Source: Muribaculaceae bacterium
Lineage (GTDB): Bacteria; Bacteroidota; Bacteroidia; Bacteroidales; Muribaculaceae
Assembly (NCBI GenBank): GCA_017427945.1
Contig: JAFRRT010000017.1
Span: forward strand, 1 to 64,000
Direction: 5' to 3'
DNA: 64,000 nt
Below, one piece after another: positions 23,649 through 32,122 of this stretch (positions within the stretch are counted from its first letter, which is position 1; the number at the start of each line of letters is the position of its first letter). Under the pieces are notes generated by a model. That model worked only from the letters and a program-made list of their open reading frames with translations, ran no database searches and was not told where the DNA came from. The position numbers and the translations under genes are program-made.

Positions 23649-24672
23649 TGTTCGGTGATATCAATTTTGATTCTTTAAAATGCACGTGATAATCGGCCTC
23701 AATGATTTTCAAGATGTTGACAAATATCTCGTAATCGGTTCCCCTATTTTGCAACCAATAATACCTGTTGAGTTGAATGTAATTCTTGGTGCCTATCGGT
23801 TGAGTAAGACGCAATAGTTTTGTTCTTCCAACTTGAATGCCCATTTTAGCGACTTTCTCACAACCTACTCGAAGAACAACCGCCTTCAATGCGTCAAACG
23901 GGTCAAGCGTTAGTTTACGCCAATTTGCATCAACCAATTGTACTTGGCGACGTCTCTTTTGTGGCTCTTCGTTGGGGAACAAAGTTGGTTGAGCCTGTTG
24001 AGGTTCTTTAACAACCATTTGAGACTGCGAATTGGGAGTCGGTTCATTAAGAGGTTGCGGTTTTGGGGCCGGTTCAACGTAATCTTTTTTCTTCGTATCA
24101 GGGCGAAAAATGACAAACGTCAAGAACGACAAATAGTCGTGAAAGAATTCTTTACGCCAAGCGAAACGTTCCTCATATCCCCAAATTGCAAGGAATGAGT
24201 CAATGAGTTTTCTCATTTCGGCAATAGTTGAGCAATTCTCAACGAGTTTTCTACTGGTTTTGTCTCCGTCAATCTGTACTATTTTATATTTGAGGTGGCT
24301 AATTCGCGAACTGCACACAGACTCTCGCATACCCAATTCACACAAACGTTCTTTGAATGTTTTGTGTAGCCATGGTTGTTTGAAAATCTGCCACAGTCCA
24401 TCAACAAGGCTATTCTCGTACTCTGTAAGAGCTCGAATCCTGGATCGCATACGTTCTGCCTCAATTCTACGAGCTTCTTCCTCCAATCTTTGTATCTCCG
24501 CTTTGCGCAAAACTTCTTCCTCAATTCGCCTACGAGCTTCTTCCTCGGCCTGTTGCTCCATTTCTTGGCGTACGCGGTTGACTGCAATGGTCTGCTCGGC
24601 GTTGAGTAGCATGCCTGCTGATGCCAGCGTGCGGATGGCTTCTTCTATTTCTTGAAGCGTCGGTTTATTCAT
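23635..24672 (-). CDS. Coiled-coil protein sharing modules with the LlaJI-like nuclease
   Basis: 345 residues. It has an N-terminal helix (LQEIEEAIRTLASAGMLL), a highly charged coiled coil (about 35-78, repeated EEEARRRIEEE-type heptads), and a module at about 80-185 (LVDGLWQIFKQPWLHK, SRISHLKYKIVQIDGD, RKEFFHDYLSFL). A C-terminal ~100-residue domain follows (LDPFDALKAVVLRVGCEKVA, KMGIQVGRTKLLRL). The last two modules line up with the end of the 1032-aa LlaJI-like protein, which lies immediately upstream (1-base gap). It looks like a duplicated DNA-binding or dimerisation arm provided in trans. Confidence 0.6.
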   Translation of the reverse strand: MNKPTLQEIEEAIRTLASAGMLLNAEQTIAVNRVRQEMEQQAEEEARRRIEEEVLRKAEIQRLEEEARRIEAERMRSRIRALTEYENSLVDGLWQIFKQPWLHKTFKERLCELGMRESVCSSRISHLKYKIVQIDGDKTSRKLVENCSTIAEMRKLIDSFLAIWGYEERFAWRKEFFHDYLSFLTFVIFRPDTKKKDYVEPAPKPQPLNEPTPNSQSQMVVKEPQQAQPTLFPNEEPQKRRRQVQLVDANWRKLTLDPFDALKAVVLRVGCEKVAKMGIQVGRTKLLRLTQPIGTKNYIQLNRYYWLQNRGTDYEIFVNILKIIEADYHVHFKESKLISPNNALY

Positions 24673-24673
24673 A

Positions 24674-27600
24674 TCAGATCAACTTTATCTTTATCCCCTG
24701 GCTACTGTATCGCTGGAGGATGGAGTAAATGTTTTGGTACTTCGCCTTCGGTGTCCCTTTAGTTAAAATCCACCAGTCCCCCTCAAGCAGCTTGTAATAT
24801 TTATCATTGAACGGCTTGTACTTTAAGATAAGTTTGTCGCCAAGGACGCGCAGGTTCATCTGCGCCACTTTGTCGGGCCCTATCATGCGCACGACTTTCA
24901 TCAAAGCGGCCATTGGATTCAGCTGCTCAACGGTACCGTCGCGGTACGTCAGTTGGATTTTGCTTGACTTGGTAAGATTCTTCTCTTTCGAGTCATCAAG
25001 GTTGCCGTTGGCAAGATACAACTCACGCAGATACTTGAGATAATTGAAGAACAGGTCGCGCACCCATGGATATTTTAGGTTGTTTCGCCACGCATCAAAC
25101 AAATCAGTGAGGATGGTGTGCATTTCATCAAAGGTCATGCAGTCGTTCAACCTGCGATGGAAGATGCCACCTTGATCCGCATCCTTCACCTTGTTATAGA
25201 AGTGTTGCATCTTGAACACGGCTTGCGACTTGCGTTCGCCACCATCAATCAGTCGTTTCTCATATCGTTTGCGGAACTGTACGCTCTTGAAGGCTCGCCA
25301 AATGCCCTCGACCTGCGGCACTTCGACGGTGGACTGCTCGCTCGTCACTGGCGGCTCAGCGGCAATCGCTGATTCAGATTCCGTCATGGGTGATGTCCCG
25401 GCTGCAGGTTTCTTGTTTTCAGGTGGTTCGAGTTCGTCATCCTTGTTTGGAAACTGCGGTTCCGGCTCATGAGCGACAGGCCCGGTGGCAAAGTTTCCAG
25501 CGAGGATGCGCATCAGTTCACTGCCTTTATAGTATAAAGGAGTGCCGTACCATTTATCATCCCACCCTTCACTGAGGTCCAATTTATATCTGCGACGGCG
25601 TTCCATCTCAGCGATACGGGCGTAATTGATCACCTTAAGAACGTCAAAAGTTTCAAACGGAATCTCTTTATCCAGTTCGTAAAGCAGATATTTGCCATCG
25701 GGGGATTCATAACCCATCTTTTCCATCGTTGCTTGCATGACATAACGATGGTGGTTGCCAAGTAGGAACACGTGCGGTAGCTGCTTGGGTGCAGATATGT
25801 TGTAGAGCACCAGCACACGGGCCGATAGCGCGGTCTCACGAATGCGCTTGACGTTGCCTCGACGGGTGATGCTTTCTCTTACGTTATACACGTTGTTGCG
25901 CATGATCCATTGCAGCTGGTTCTTCTCAGCCCTATAGCCGCCTATGAGGATGGTCTCGTCAGCAAAGTTCTGCAATGAGATATTCAACTGAGGCACCCCT
26001 TGGGCCGGTTGTGTGTGGATTTGTTGATGCATGACCGTATAGCGGTTGATGCTGTCGCGTGGGTCGGTACCCAATTTGTAATCACGGATGATGAAATCGT
26101 TGCTCAGTTGCGACAGCAGAGCCAGGTTATCCTCTACAAATTTCTCATCGGCTTCGCAGGCGAGATATAGTATCTCGGTGTCGTTGTAGGGGCGGAACGT
26201 CCTCCCGATGATGTCCCTGAAATGGTTATTGACGATGGTGTGCAACGACTCGGTGTTGTTGGGCCACTTCTGCAACGAGAAGAACTGATAGTTTCTCTCC
26301 AAGTAGGTAATGATCTTCTCTCTGAACTTGCGTTGTGCAAACTGCTTGAACTCGCCCTTGGCGTAATCGTTGTCGCCGGCATAGAGCGCCACGACAAACA
26401 AGAAGTTCACGTCATAGCGTTGCAGCAACAGAGTGTCTCGGTCGAACAAGCGATTCTCGAAGTGCTTCATCGGCTTCTCGTCACCCATGAAGATTAGCTC
26501 GGGATCATCGTAGTTATACTGCTCGTTGAGGCGAGCACTGATAAAGAAGTTGGGTGTAATGTTATAGCCCTCGGTCTCAGGATCACGATAGATCAGATAT
26601 TCGGTGCCTGCACCCAGGCCCTGCCCACGCTCATCTTTCTCGTCTCGCAAGAAGAGCTTGAGATTGTACTGGATGACATTGCGGGCATAGGTGTATTGCT
26701 TATAGACCGAGTTGGGGCCGATTGGTTCACCCAGCTTATAGTACTTTGAGTCTCCGATATAATATATGCGCTCATTGTCGTTAATCAGTCCGCTATAGGC
26801 ATAGATGTGGTCAACCAACTTGCCATCGGGTTGGTTTTTCAGCTCGGTTTCGGCAAGTTCCTTATCGCTGAGCAGCTCGTCAATCATCGCCTCGAAAACG
26901 ATGTTGAAGTTCTTGACGAGCATGTAATCGTTCTGTTGGCGTGATGAGTTGATGAGTTGTGCCAAATCAAAAAATGCGTAGCAGTGCTTCCACAAGGCAA
27001 GAGCCTTGTCGCTGAAGTACTTGTACTTGATTTGGCGCAGGCGCAATGTACCATAGCCTCCCAACCAGCGGTTGAACTGAGATCCGGTTATCAACTCATA
27101 GTGGGCGTTGACGTTCACCCGGAAGCCGTAATGCTCGCTGATGTAGTTGAGCACCGAATAATAGATAATGAGCAGTTCTTCGTCGAAGTTCACCTGCTTC
27201 TTCTTGTTAATCAGTTCGGTGTAAACGGGTCGGCCACGCTGCATCACGGCACGGTTGGCGGCGATGGTTTTGGTCCAATTGATTTTGTTGTACCCACTAT
27301 GAATGTTCTTCATAATGAACATGAAGAAGTCGCGGTTCTCGTTGTTGAACCTGATGAGCGATAGTATCACATCAAGCAAAGTGTTTTGAACCCGGTTGCT
27401 TGACCCATCTAGGCGAGAGTAGGTGTTGACATACACGATGTCGTTGTCCTCGTTCTGACGCTGGAATTCCCGCACGGCGCGGTAAATCCACACTGACAGG
27501 CCGTAGATGAAGTCGCGGTCGGCACGTTGCAATGCCTTACATTGCTCCACGTCGATGAGTTCCTCGGGCATGTAGCGGTTGAGCAGCTTTCGCTGCTCGT

Positions 27601-27772
27601 TGATGACCACCTTGGGCAAGAAGAACACACAGTCGTTAAGCCGCTTGTTGTAGAAGTAGCCCACATAGTTCACGCGCACAAGTCCATCCTTGTTCTGCGG
27701 CACGTCAATGCCTTGCAGGACACGTTCCACCTCTTGCGCTTTGTAGGGGTAGCCTTCTACTATTAACTTCAT
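24674..27772 (-). CDS. LlaJI-like restriction endonuclease (McrC-type partner)
   Basis: 1032 residues. The centre has the LlaJI/DUF2357-type nuclease: FEAMIDELL (293-301), VDHIYAY with Asp321, and YIGDSKYY with Asp341 and Lys343, a PD-(D/E)xK arrangement, followed by a VYKQYTYARN helix. N-terminal ~280 residues are helical (DUF2357-like). After an acidic Pro-rich linker (about 775-825), the last ~200 residues repeat the module found in the 345-aa protein. In LlaJI and McrBC systems, an AAA+ GTPase moves DNA and this subunit cuts. The McrB-like gene lies 12 bases upstream and a C5 methyltransferase one gene further. Confidence 0.7.
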   Translation of the reverse strand: MKLIVEGYPYKAQEVERVLQGIDVPQNKDGLVRVNYVGYFYNKRLNDCVFFLPKVVINEQRKLLNRYMPEELIDVEQCKALQRADRDFIYGLSVWIYRAVREFQRQNEDNDIVYVNTYSRLDGSSNRVQNTLLDVILSLIRFNNENRDFFMFIMKNIHSGYNKINWTKTIAANRAVMQRGRPVYTELINKKKQVNFDEELLIIYYSVLNYISEHYGFRVNVNAHYELITGSQFNRWLGGYGTLRLRQIKYKYFSDKALALWKHCYAFFDLAQLINSSRQQNDYMLVKNFNIVFEAMIDELLSDKELAETELKNQPDGKLVDHIYAYSGLINDNERIYYIGDSKYYKLGEPIGPNSVYKQYTYARNVIQYNLKLFLRDEKDERGQGLGAGTEYLIYRDPETEGYNITPNFFISARLNEQYNYDDPELIFMGDEKPMKHFENRLFDRDTLLLQRYDVNFLFVVALYAGDNDYAKGEFKQFAQRKFREKIITYLERNYQFFSLQKWPNNTESLHTIVNNHFRDIIGRTFRPYNDTEILYLACEADEKFVEDNLALLSQLSNDFIIRDYKLGTDPRDSINRYTVMHQQIHTQPAQGVPQLNISLQNFADETILIGGYRAEKNQLQWIMRNNVYNVRESITRRGNVKRIRETALSARVLVLYNISAPKQLPHVFLLGNHHRYVMQATMEKMGYESPDGKYLLYELDKEIPFETFDVLKVINYARIAEMERRRRYKLDLSEGWDDKWYGTPLYYKGSELMRILAGNFATGPVAHEPEPQFPNKDDELEPPENKKPAAGTSPMTESESAIAAEPPVTSEQSTVEVPQVEGIWRAFKSVQFRKRYEKRLIDGGERKSQAVFKMQHFYNKVKDADQGGIFHRRLNDCMTFDEMHTILTDLFDAWRNNLKYPWVRDLFFNYLKYLRELYLANGNLDDSKEKNLTKSSKIQLTYRDGTVEQLNPMAALMKVVRMIGPDKVAQMNLRVLGDKLILKYKPFNDKYYKLLEGDWWILTKGTPKAKYQNIYSILQRYSSQGIKIKLI

Positions 27773-27784
27773 GATCCTCGCCTA

Positions 27785-29545
27785 TTAATGGTTGTAAAGT
27801 GACTTGAAAAGTGTGTCATCGCCGGTGTTGTCATCGGCTTCATCGGCGGTATCGGCGGTATTGTTGGCTTGAGGAGCGACGTATGGCTCGGCGGCAGGTT
27901 CACTCACAGCGATTGCCTCGGCATGGGGCTCTTGCGGTCTCTCGGATGCCTCCGACTCGGCGGCTTTCTTCAGTTCCAGGTTCTTCACGCCGAGACCTTC
28001 AATGAACATCGTCACCACTTCGGGCAGCGGATCGCCTTCTGGCGAGAAGAACGAAGTAAATTTGAACTTCACCTTCTTGTCATCGGCTTGCTTGACCACA
28101 AAGGGAGAATTGCCGTCGCTGCCGTAGTCCTTGAACACGTCATTCCACAGGTAGAACACCACTTTGGACACGAAACGTTCGGCCGAGATTTCCACACCTT
28201 TGTTGGGTTTTGCAAACCAGTAGCCGAGCTGCTTGTCCTCAAGCTCGGTAAGCTTCTCAATGCGTGTGTTCACCGCTTGGAGGAATTGCCACCAGTCGTA
28301 GCTATGGCTTGCATCCACACGGATGACATGCCCCTTCAGGTCGTTTTTGATGGGCAGATATTTCCACTCCCAACGACGCTTGAAGGCGCTGTCAATGGGG
28401 AATAAGCTCTGGTCACTCGTGTTCATTGTCGCCCAGATATAAAGGTTAGGCGGCAACTGCATCACCTCTCCACTCTTGATGTTCTCAGGCAGCGAGGTGC
28501 CATGGAACGCCTTGGCAAGATAGCGCTGCAGGTCACTGTCAGGTTCAATGGTATAGTCACTGTATCCGTTATCGTCACGATCAAGTAGCTGGAACAAGTC
28601 TCCGAAAATCTGCGCACAGTTACCACGGTTGATTTCTTCGATTACTAGGAAGACTTCCTTTCTCGTTTCTTTATCATCTACTTTGGAGAGCTTTTTCCAA
28701 GCTTCCACATATGCAGTTATGAATACTTGAGGAACAAATTCATAAGTAATATCACTAGTAGTGTTATTATCATTGCTATGCAGCTTGCCAATGGCTCTAC
28801 CTACATTAACCTCAGCAAACTTATCTCCCAATATTTGAGAAATTTCACCAGTATTTCCATTGATTGAGATATTTTGTAAGGATTCCCAATAATCATAACC
28901 AAATCGCTGACCAGGATAACTTTGACCATCACTTTTGTATAATTCAAAAATTTCTTTCAACTTTTCTTTTGAAAGATAGCGAGGTTTTTGCTCATTTAGA
29001 TCTACTGATAACGGCTTATAACAACCTACGAAGTTTGAGTAGTCGGTGTCAGGATGGAACGTGATGCGGTGTTGGCTTGCATTTCCAATAATGCGCTTTA
29101 TGGTAGTGGACTTAGACGTGCCTGGCGCACCAAAGTAAACAAGCTGCAATGGTTCATTGCCTTTTGGTTTAAAACCAGACAATAGCTTGGCTTGTACTCT
29201 TTTATCAGCAATAAAAAGTTGAATATAGTCATTGCCACCTAAAAGATTGCAATAAGAGTCATACATTTGCCATTCCCCTTTAGAAACTTCAATAAAAAGA
29301 ATCTGATTTCTGTAGTTTTTGACAAGAGTATCCCAGCCGGAAAGATATTTCTCCAATGGTTCATTTGTCTTATCATAGTAAGCAATGATATATTGGGCCA
29401 TTTTCCAAATAGAATTGGCTCGAGTACCTAAACCATCTGACAGCAAACTGTCTCTACTTTGAGGCTTGAACGTATTCATATACGTTTGAGAAGTCAATGC
29501 CTCAGAAAACACATTTAATCCTGATTGAATATCTGCGAGTACCAT
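27785..29545 (-). CDS. McrB-like AAA+ motor of the restriction complex
   Basis: 586 residues. Walker A is GAPGTSKST (139-147). The Walker B/McrB signature is VIEEINRGNCAQIFGDLFQL (301-320), followed by the sensor ATMNTSDQS, where MNTxD is the GTP-specificity type motif of McrB. The N-terminal ~130 residues are a small specificity-like domain. The C-terminus is Ala/Glu-rich and ends in DDTLFKSLYNH, matching DDFFSSLYDK in the 307-aa protein. It overlaps the methyltransferase gene by 31 bases and precedes the LlaJI-like nuclease. It is the expected GTP-driven motor of a 5mC-related restriction system. Confidence 0.85.
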   Translation of the reverse strand: MVLADIQSGLNVFSEALTSQTYMNTFKPQSRDSLLSDGLGTRANSIWKMAQYIIAYYDKTNEPLEKYLSGWDTLVKNYRNQILFIEVSKGEWQMYDSYCNLLGGNDYIQLFIADKRVQAKLLSGFKPKGNEPLQLVYFGAPGTSKSTTIKRIIGNASQHRITFHPDTDYSNFVGCYKPLSVDLNEQKPRYLSKEKLKEIFELYKSDGQSYPGQRFGYDYWESLQNISINGNTGEISQILGDKFAEVNVGRAIGKLHSNDNNTTSDITYEFVPQVFITAYVEAWKKLSKVDDKETRKEVFLVIEEINRGNCAQIFGDLFQLLDRDDNGYSDYTIEPDSDLQRYLAKAFHGTSLPENIKSGEVMQLPPNLYIWATMNTSDQSLFPIDSAFKRRWEWKYLPIKNDLKGHVIRVDASHSYDWWQFLQAVNTRIEKLTELEDKQLGYWFAKPNKGVEISAERFVSKVVFYLWNDVFKDYGSDGNSPFVVKQADDKKVKFKFTSFFSPEGDPLPEVVTMFIEGLGVKNLELKKAAESEASERPQEPHAEAIAVSEPAAEPYVAPQANNTADTADEADDNTGDDTLFKSLYNH

Positions 29546-30507
29546 AATTCAAAATTGTTATTCGTTATTGGGTATGGAGAAGAAGCTCCTATAGGAAAGC
29601 CCATTAAGTATTCAGCGTGCAATGCTGTTGGTTTGCCAAAAATACGCACATATTTTGCGCATGAAGGATGCTTCATCATAGAGGCATAATGATAGTTGCC
29701 CATCGTAGTTGGGGTGTGGACATATATGGGGTCGGTTGGATCAAGATGTTTAATCCAAGTTTCGTGCATATCAAGAATTGTTGCAATTTCTTCTATGTGT
29801 GGGTTCACAGAAGAAAACTTGTGGTTGAGATGGCGATTTACCAAAACTCTAAAAGCAATAGCTGCTGCCATCGGTGCTTGCGCATTTCCAACACCACGTT
29901 TTTGAGGAGCTAATACTGGAACTTCCGCAGGATATATAATATCATGTGGATTTGCAGTCCAAATTTGGTTTGAGAATTTGGGGAGTTTTCTGACATGGTT
30001 TGCAACTTTCTTAAAAACATTCTCATCCTTGACCGCTAAAAGCCAGAATCGAGGACGTTTGTGGTCTGCTCCAATATCCATACAAGCAACTCGACATCGT
30101 TCTACATTGTATCCAATGCTTTCTAAATCTTTTTTTGCTACCTCAATGGCTTTTATTGTAACATTTTCTCCAAAAACTATTGGAGCGTCTGATTCCTGTA
30201 CGAAACGAAACATTTCAGGCCATAAGTTCTTTTCTTCAATGTTATTGCCATGAGCGGCATAGCTAAATGCCTGGCATGGGAAGCCTCCACAAAGAATGTC
30301 AAATTCATTTTTAAAATTTTCTCCATTGAGCTTCGTAATATCGCCATAGATGGGGAATTCTTCCATCCAGCCATCTTTTTGACGTTGTTTTAGAACTATT
30401 TGGCAATAGTCATCTATTTCTACTCCGGCGCAGCATTTGTGTCCGAGCAGAATACCTCCATATATACCTCCACCTATTCCGGCAAAGAGATGAAATTCTT
30501 TAATCAT
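29515..30507 (-). CDS. DNA (cytosine-5) methyltransferase
   Basis: 330 residues with C5-methyltransferase motifs in order: I FAGIGGGIYGG (8-18), IV GGFPCQAFSY with the catalytic Cys78, VI GENV (113-116), VIII HKRPRFW (149-155) and X near MGFPIGASS. The target-recognition region is short. It would protect host sites from the LlaJI/McrB-like nuclease. LlaJI itself has two such enzymes; only one is seen here. It shares one base with the upstream DUF6339-like gene and overlaps the motor gene by 31 bases, so expression is coupled. Confidence 0.9.
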   Translation of the reverse strand: MIKEFHLFAGIGGGIYGGILLGHKCCAGVEIDDYCQIVLKQRQKDGWMEEFPIYGDITKLNGENFKNEFDILCGGFPCQAFSYAAHGNNIEEKNLWPEMFRFVQESDAPIVFGENVTIKAIEVAKKDLESIGYNVERCRVACMDIGADHKRPRFWLLAVKDENVFKKVANHVRKLPKFSNQIWTANPHDIIYPAEVPVLAPQKRGVGNAQAPMAAAIAFRVLVNRHLNHKFSSVNPHIEEIATILDMHETWIKHLDPTDPIYVHTPTTMGNYHYASMMKHPSCAKYVRIFGKPTALHAEYLMGFPIGASSPYPITNNNFELWYSQIFNQD

Positions 30508-31268
30508 TATAATGATATTTCTTTATGATGTATATCCTCAACAGTTTGAATATTGAGAATCCTATCTTTGAGATTATATAATATTGCTTTGAATTGATCA
30601 CGGTTTAGGGCTGAAAGCTGTTTAGTGCCGCCCAAGATATTAAAGTATCGAGAAATAAATTGTCCTCTTGCATCGAAATTGTTTTTCACAATTTCTGGGT
30701 TCTCAGCAAGAAATTCCAAAACACCAGTCATTGACTCTTTATTTCTAACCAATGATAACTCACCAAAGCGCATGATTCGCCAATCTTGCCCACAATTATA
30801 CATCACTTTGGTAAGCTCATATTTATCTTCCCTGTTTTCGTCAACAGTCATAAATACATTCCACCAAAGTCCTGCAAATGTCGTTCGAAGAAAGTTTGTG
30901 GGATTATGGAACCAATGGTTCTCAATAAATCTACGTTTTTTTTCGTCATCAGTTTCGTTTTGGAGTGGCCATCGTTCTTTGACGTATTTAAAAAGGTCGG
31001 CATGGGTGAGGTAAACCCAAAGATCGTCTTGTTGTGCAAAAAGTGGTGTCAAATTGGGGAATGCCTCGTATATCGCAATAGCCGTCTGCAGGTCGCCATC
31101 AGGCTTTGAGTCAAGTTGCTCAAGTAATCCTTCTGGCTTTGGAACGCCATAGAGCGGGACAACCTGCGAGCGGTCATACTCAAAATGGTCGCCCATGTAT
31201 AGCGAGGGGTTGATATGATTCTTTAGATAGTCAATATATCCTTTTTTGAAAACTGGTTGCAGTGCCAT
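30507..31268 (-). CDS. DUF6339-like protein of the restriction cluster
   Basis: 253 residues with Trp-rich blocks DDLWVYLTHADLFKYVKERW, FAGLWWNVFMTVDE and YFNILGGTKQLSALNRDQF, which resemble proteins annotated DUF6339. Such proteins commonly sit in phage-defence or modification operons with ATPases and methyltransferases; their activity is unknown. It lies between the 282-aa protein (5-base gap) and the methyltransferase (1-base overlap), so it is probably a structural or adaptor subunit of the same machine. Confidence 0.55.
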   Translation of the reverse strand: MALQPVFKKGYIDYLKNHINPSLYMGDHFEYDRSQVVPLYGVPKPEGLLEQLDSKPDGDLQTAIAIYEAFPNLTPLFAQQDDLWVYLTHADLFKYVKERWPLQNETDDEKKRRFIENHWFHNPTNFLRTTFAGLWWNVFMTVDENREDKYELTKVMYNCGQDWRIMRFGELSLVRNKESMTGVLEFLAENPEIVKNNFDARGQFISRYFNILGGTKQLSALNRDQFKAILYNLKDRILNIQTVEDIHHKEISL

Positions 31269-31273
31269 ATTTT

Positions 31274-32122
31274 TTACAAGTCGTTTTCTTGCCGTTCAAG
31301 CAAGTGGTTGAACAATCGTTTATACGGGTCGGCGAGCAGGGCTTGCGCCAGTTCATAGGCTTGCGAGTGGTCTTCAATATTGAAGTCGGCAAGTTCTTGC
31401 TCACTATTGATGCGATACTTGACGGCTTCGGCCCACAAGTATTCTCCATGCGTCTTCTCGTTGTATTCGCTCAATATCTTGAACAAGGCGTTGAACACGA
31501 TCGAAGCATGGAACAGCTCGTTGAAGTTGCGGTTCTCAGACATCGTGCGGAACTGCTCAAACATGTCGTGCGGCAGATAGACCTTGATTTTGTCGTCATT
31601 GGCGTCAAACCACGTGTGTTTGGTGTCTTCGCCGTCAAGCACCACCATAAAGGAACCAGCCGAATAGAGCAAGTCGTACTTCAGCTCGGTGACGTAGCTC
31701 GCCACGGGAAAAGCCGCTAGGATGTCGCCGGGTTCCATGCGGAAGGTTGCGTCGCCGTAGTCCTCGTTCTGGCACGAGTTGGAGTAGTCCTCAATGGTCT
31801 TGAAAACGGTGACATAGCTCCTGAACTCCACACGACCGAAAAGCTCACGACGCTGCAGGTTGATGGTGATTTCGGGCGTCTCGCTGCGGAAGCAACGGCG
31901 CAGGTAGGTGCGTGGGCAGGTCACCTCGCAGGTGTAAGCCGCATAGCCATCGACAATCAACTTTGCGATGTCGGGGTTGTCTTGATGAAGACTTATAGTG
32001 AAGGTATAGGTGTCGTTGTCAAAGCTCAATGACACGGCTATGCTGTCGGCAGGCAATACGGGCGTGATGTCGTCGCTGTTGCCAAGCACCGGATATGGGA
32101 GTGATACGTTATTTAGTTTCAT
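31274..32122 (-). CDS. Unknown 282-aa protein of the restriction cluster
   Basis: Unrecognised. The first half is beta-rich (IAVSLSFDNDTYTFTISL, EITINLQRRELFGRVEF) with three Cys around residues 64-80. The second half is helical and acidic (FNALFKILSEYNEKT, SQAYELAQALLADPYKRL). There is no signal peptide or transmembrane segment. It overlaps the GHKL-ATPase gene by 14 bases and precedes the DUF6339-like gene by 5. The coupling argues for a complex of GHKL ATPase, this protein and DUF6339. Confidence 0.55.
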   Translation of the reverse strand: MKLNNVSLPYPVLGNSDDITPVLPADSIAVSLSFDNDTYTFTISLHQDNPDIAKLIVDGYAAYTCEVTCPRTYLRRCFRSETPEITINLQRRELFGRVEFRSYVTVFKTIEDYSNSCQNEDYGDATFRMEPGDILAAFPVASYVTELKYDLLYSAGSFMVVLDGEDTKHTWFDANDDKIKVYLPHDMFEQFRTMSENRNFNELFHASIVFNALFKILSEYNEKTHGEYLWAEAVKYRINSEQELADFNIEDHSQAYELAQALLADPYKRLFNHLLERQENDL

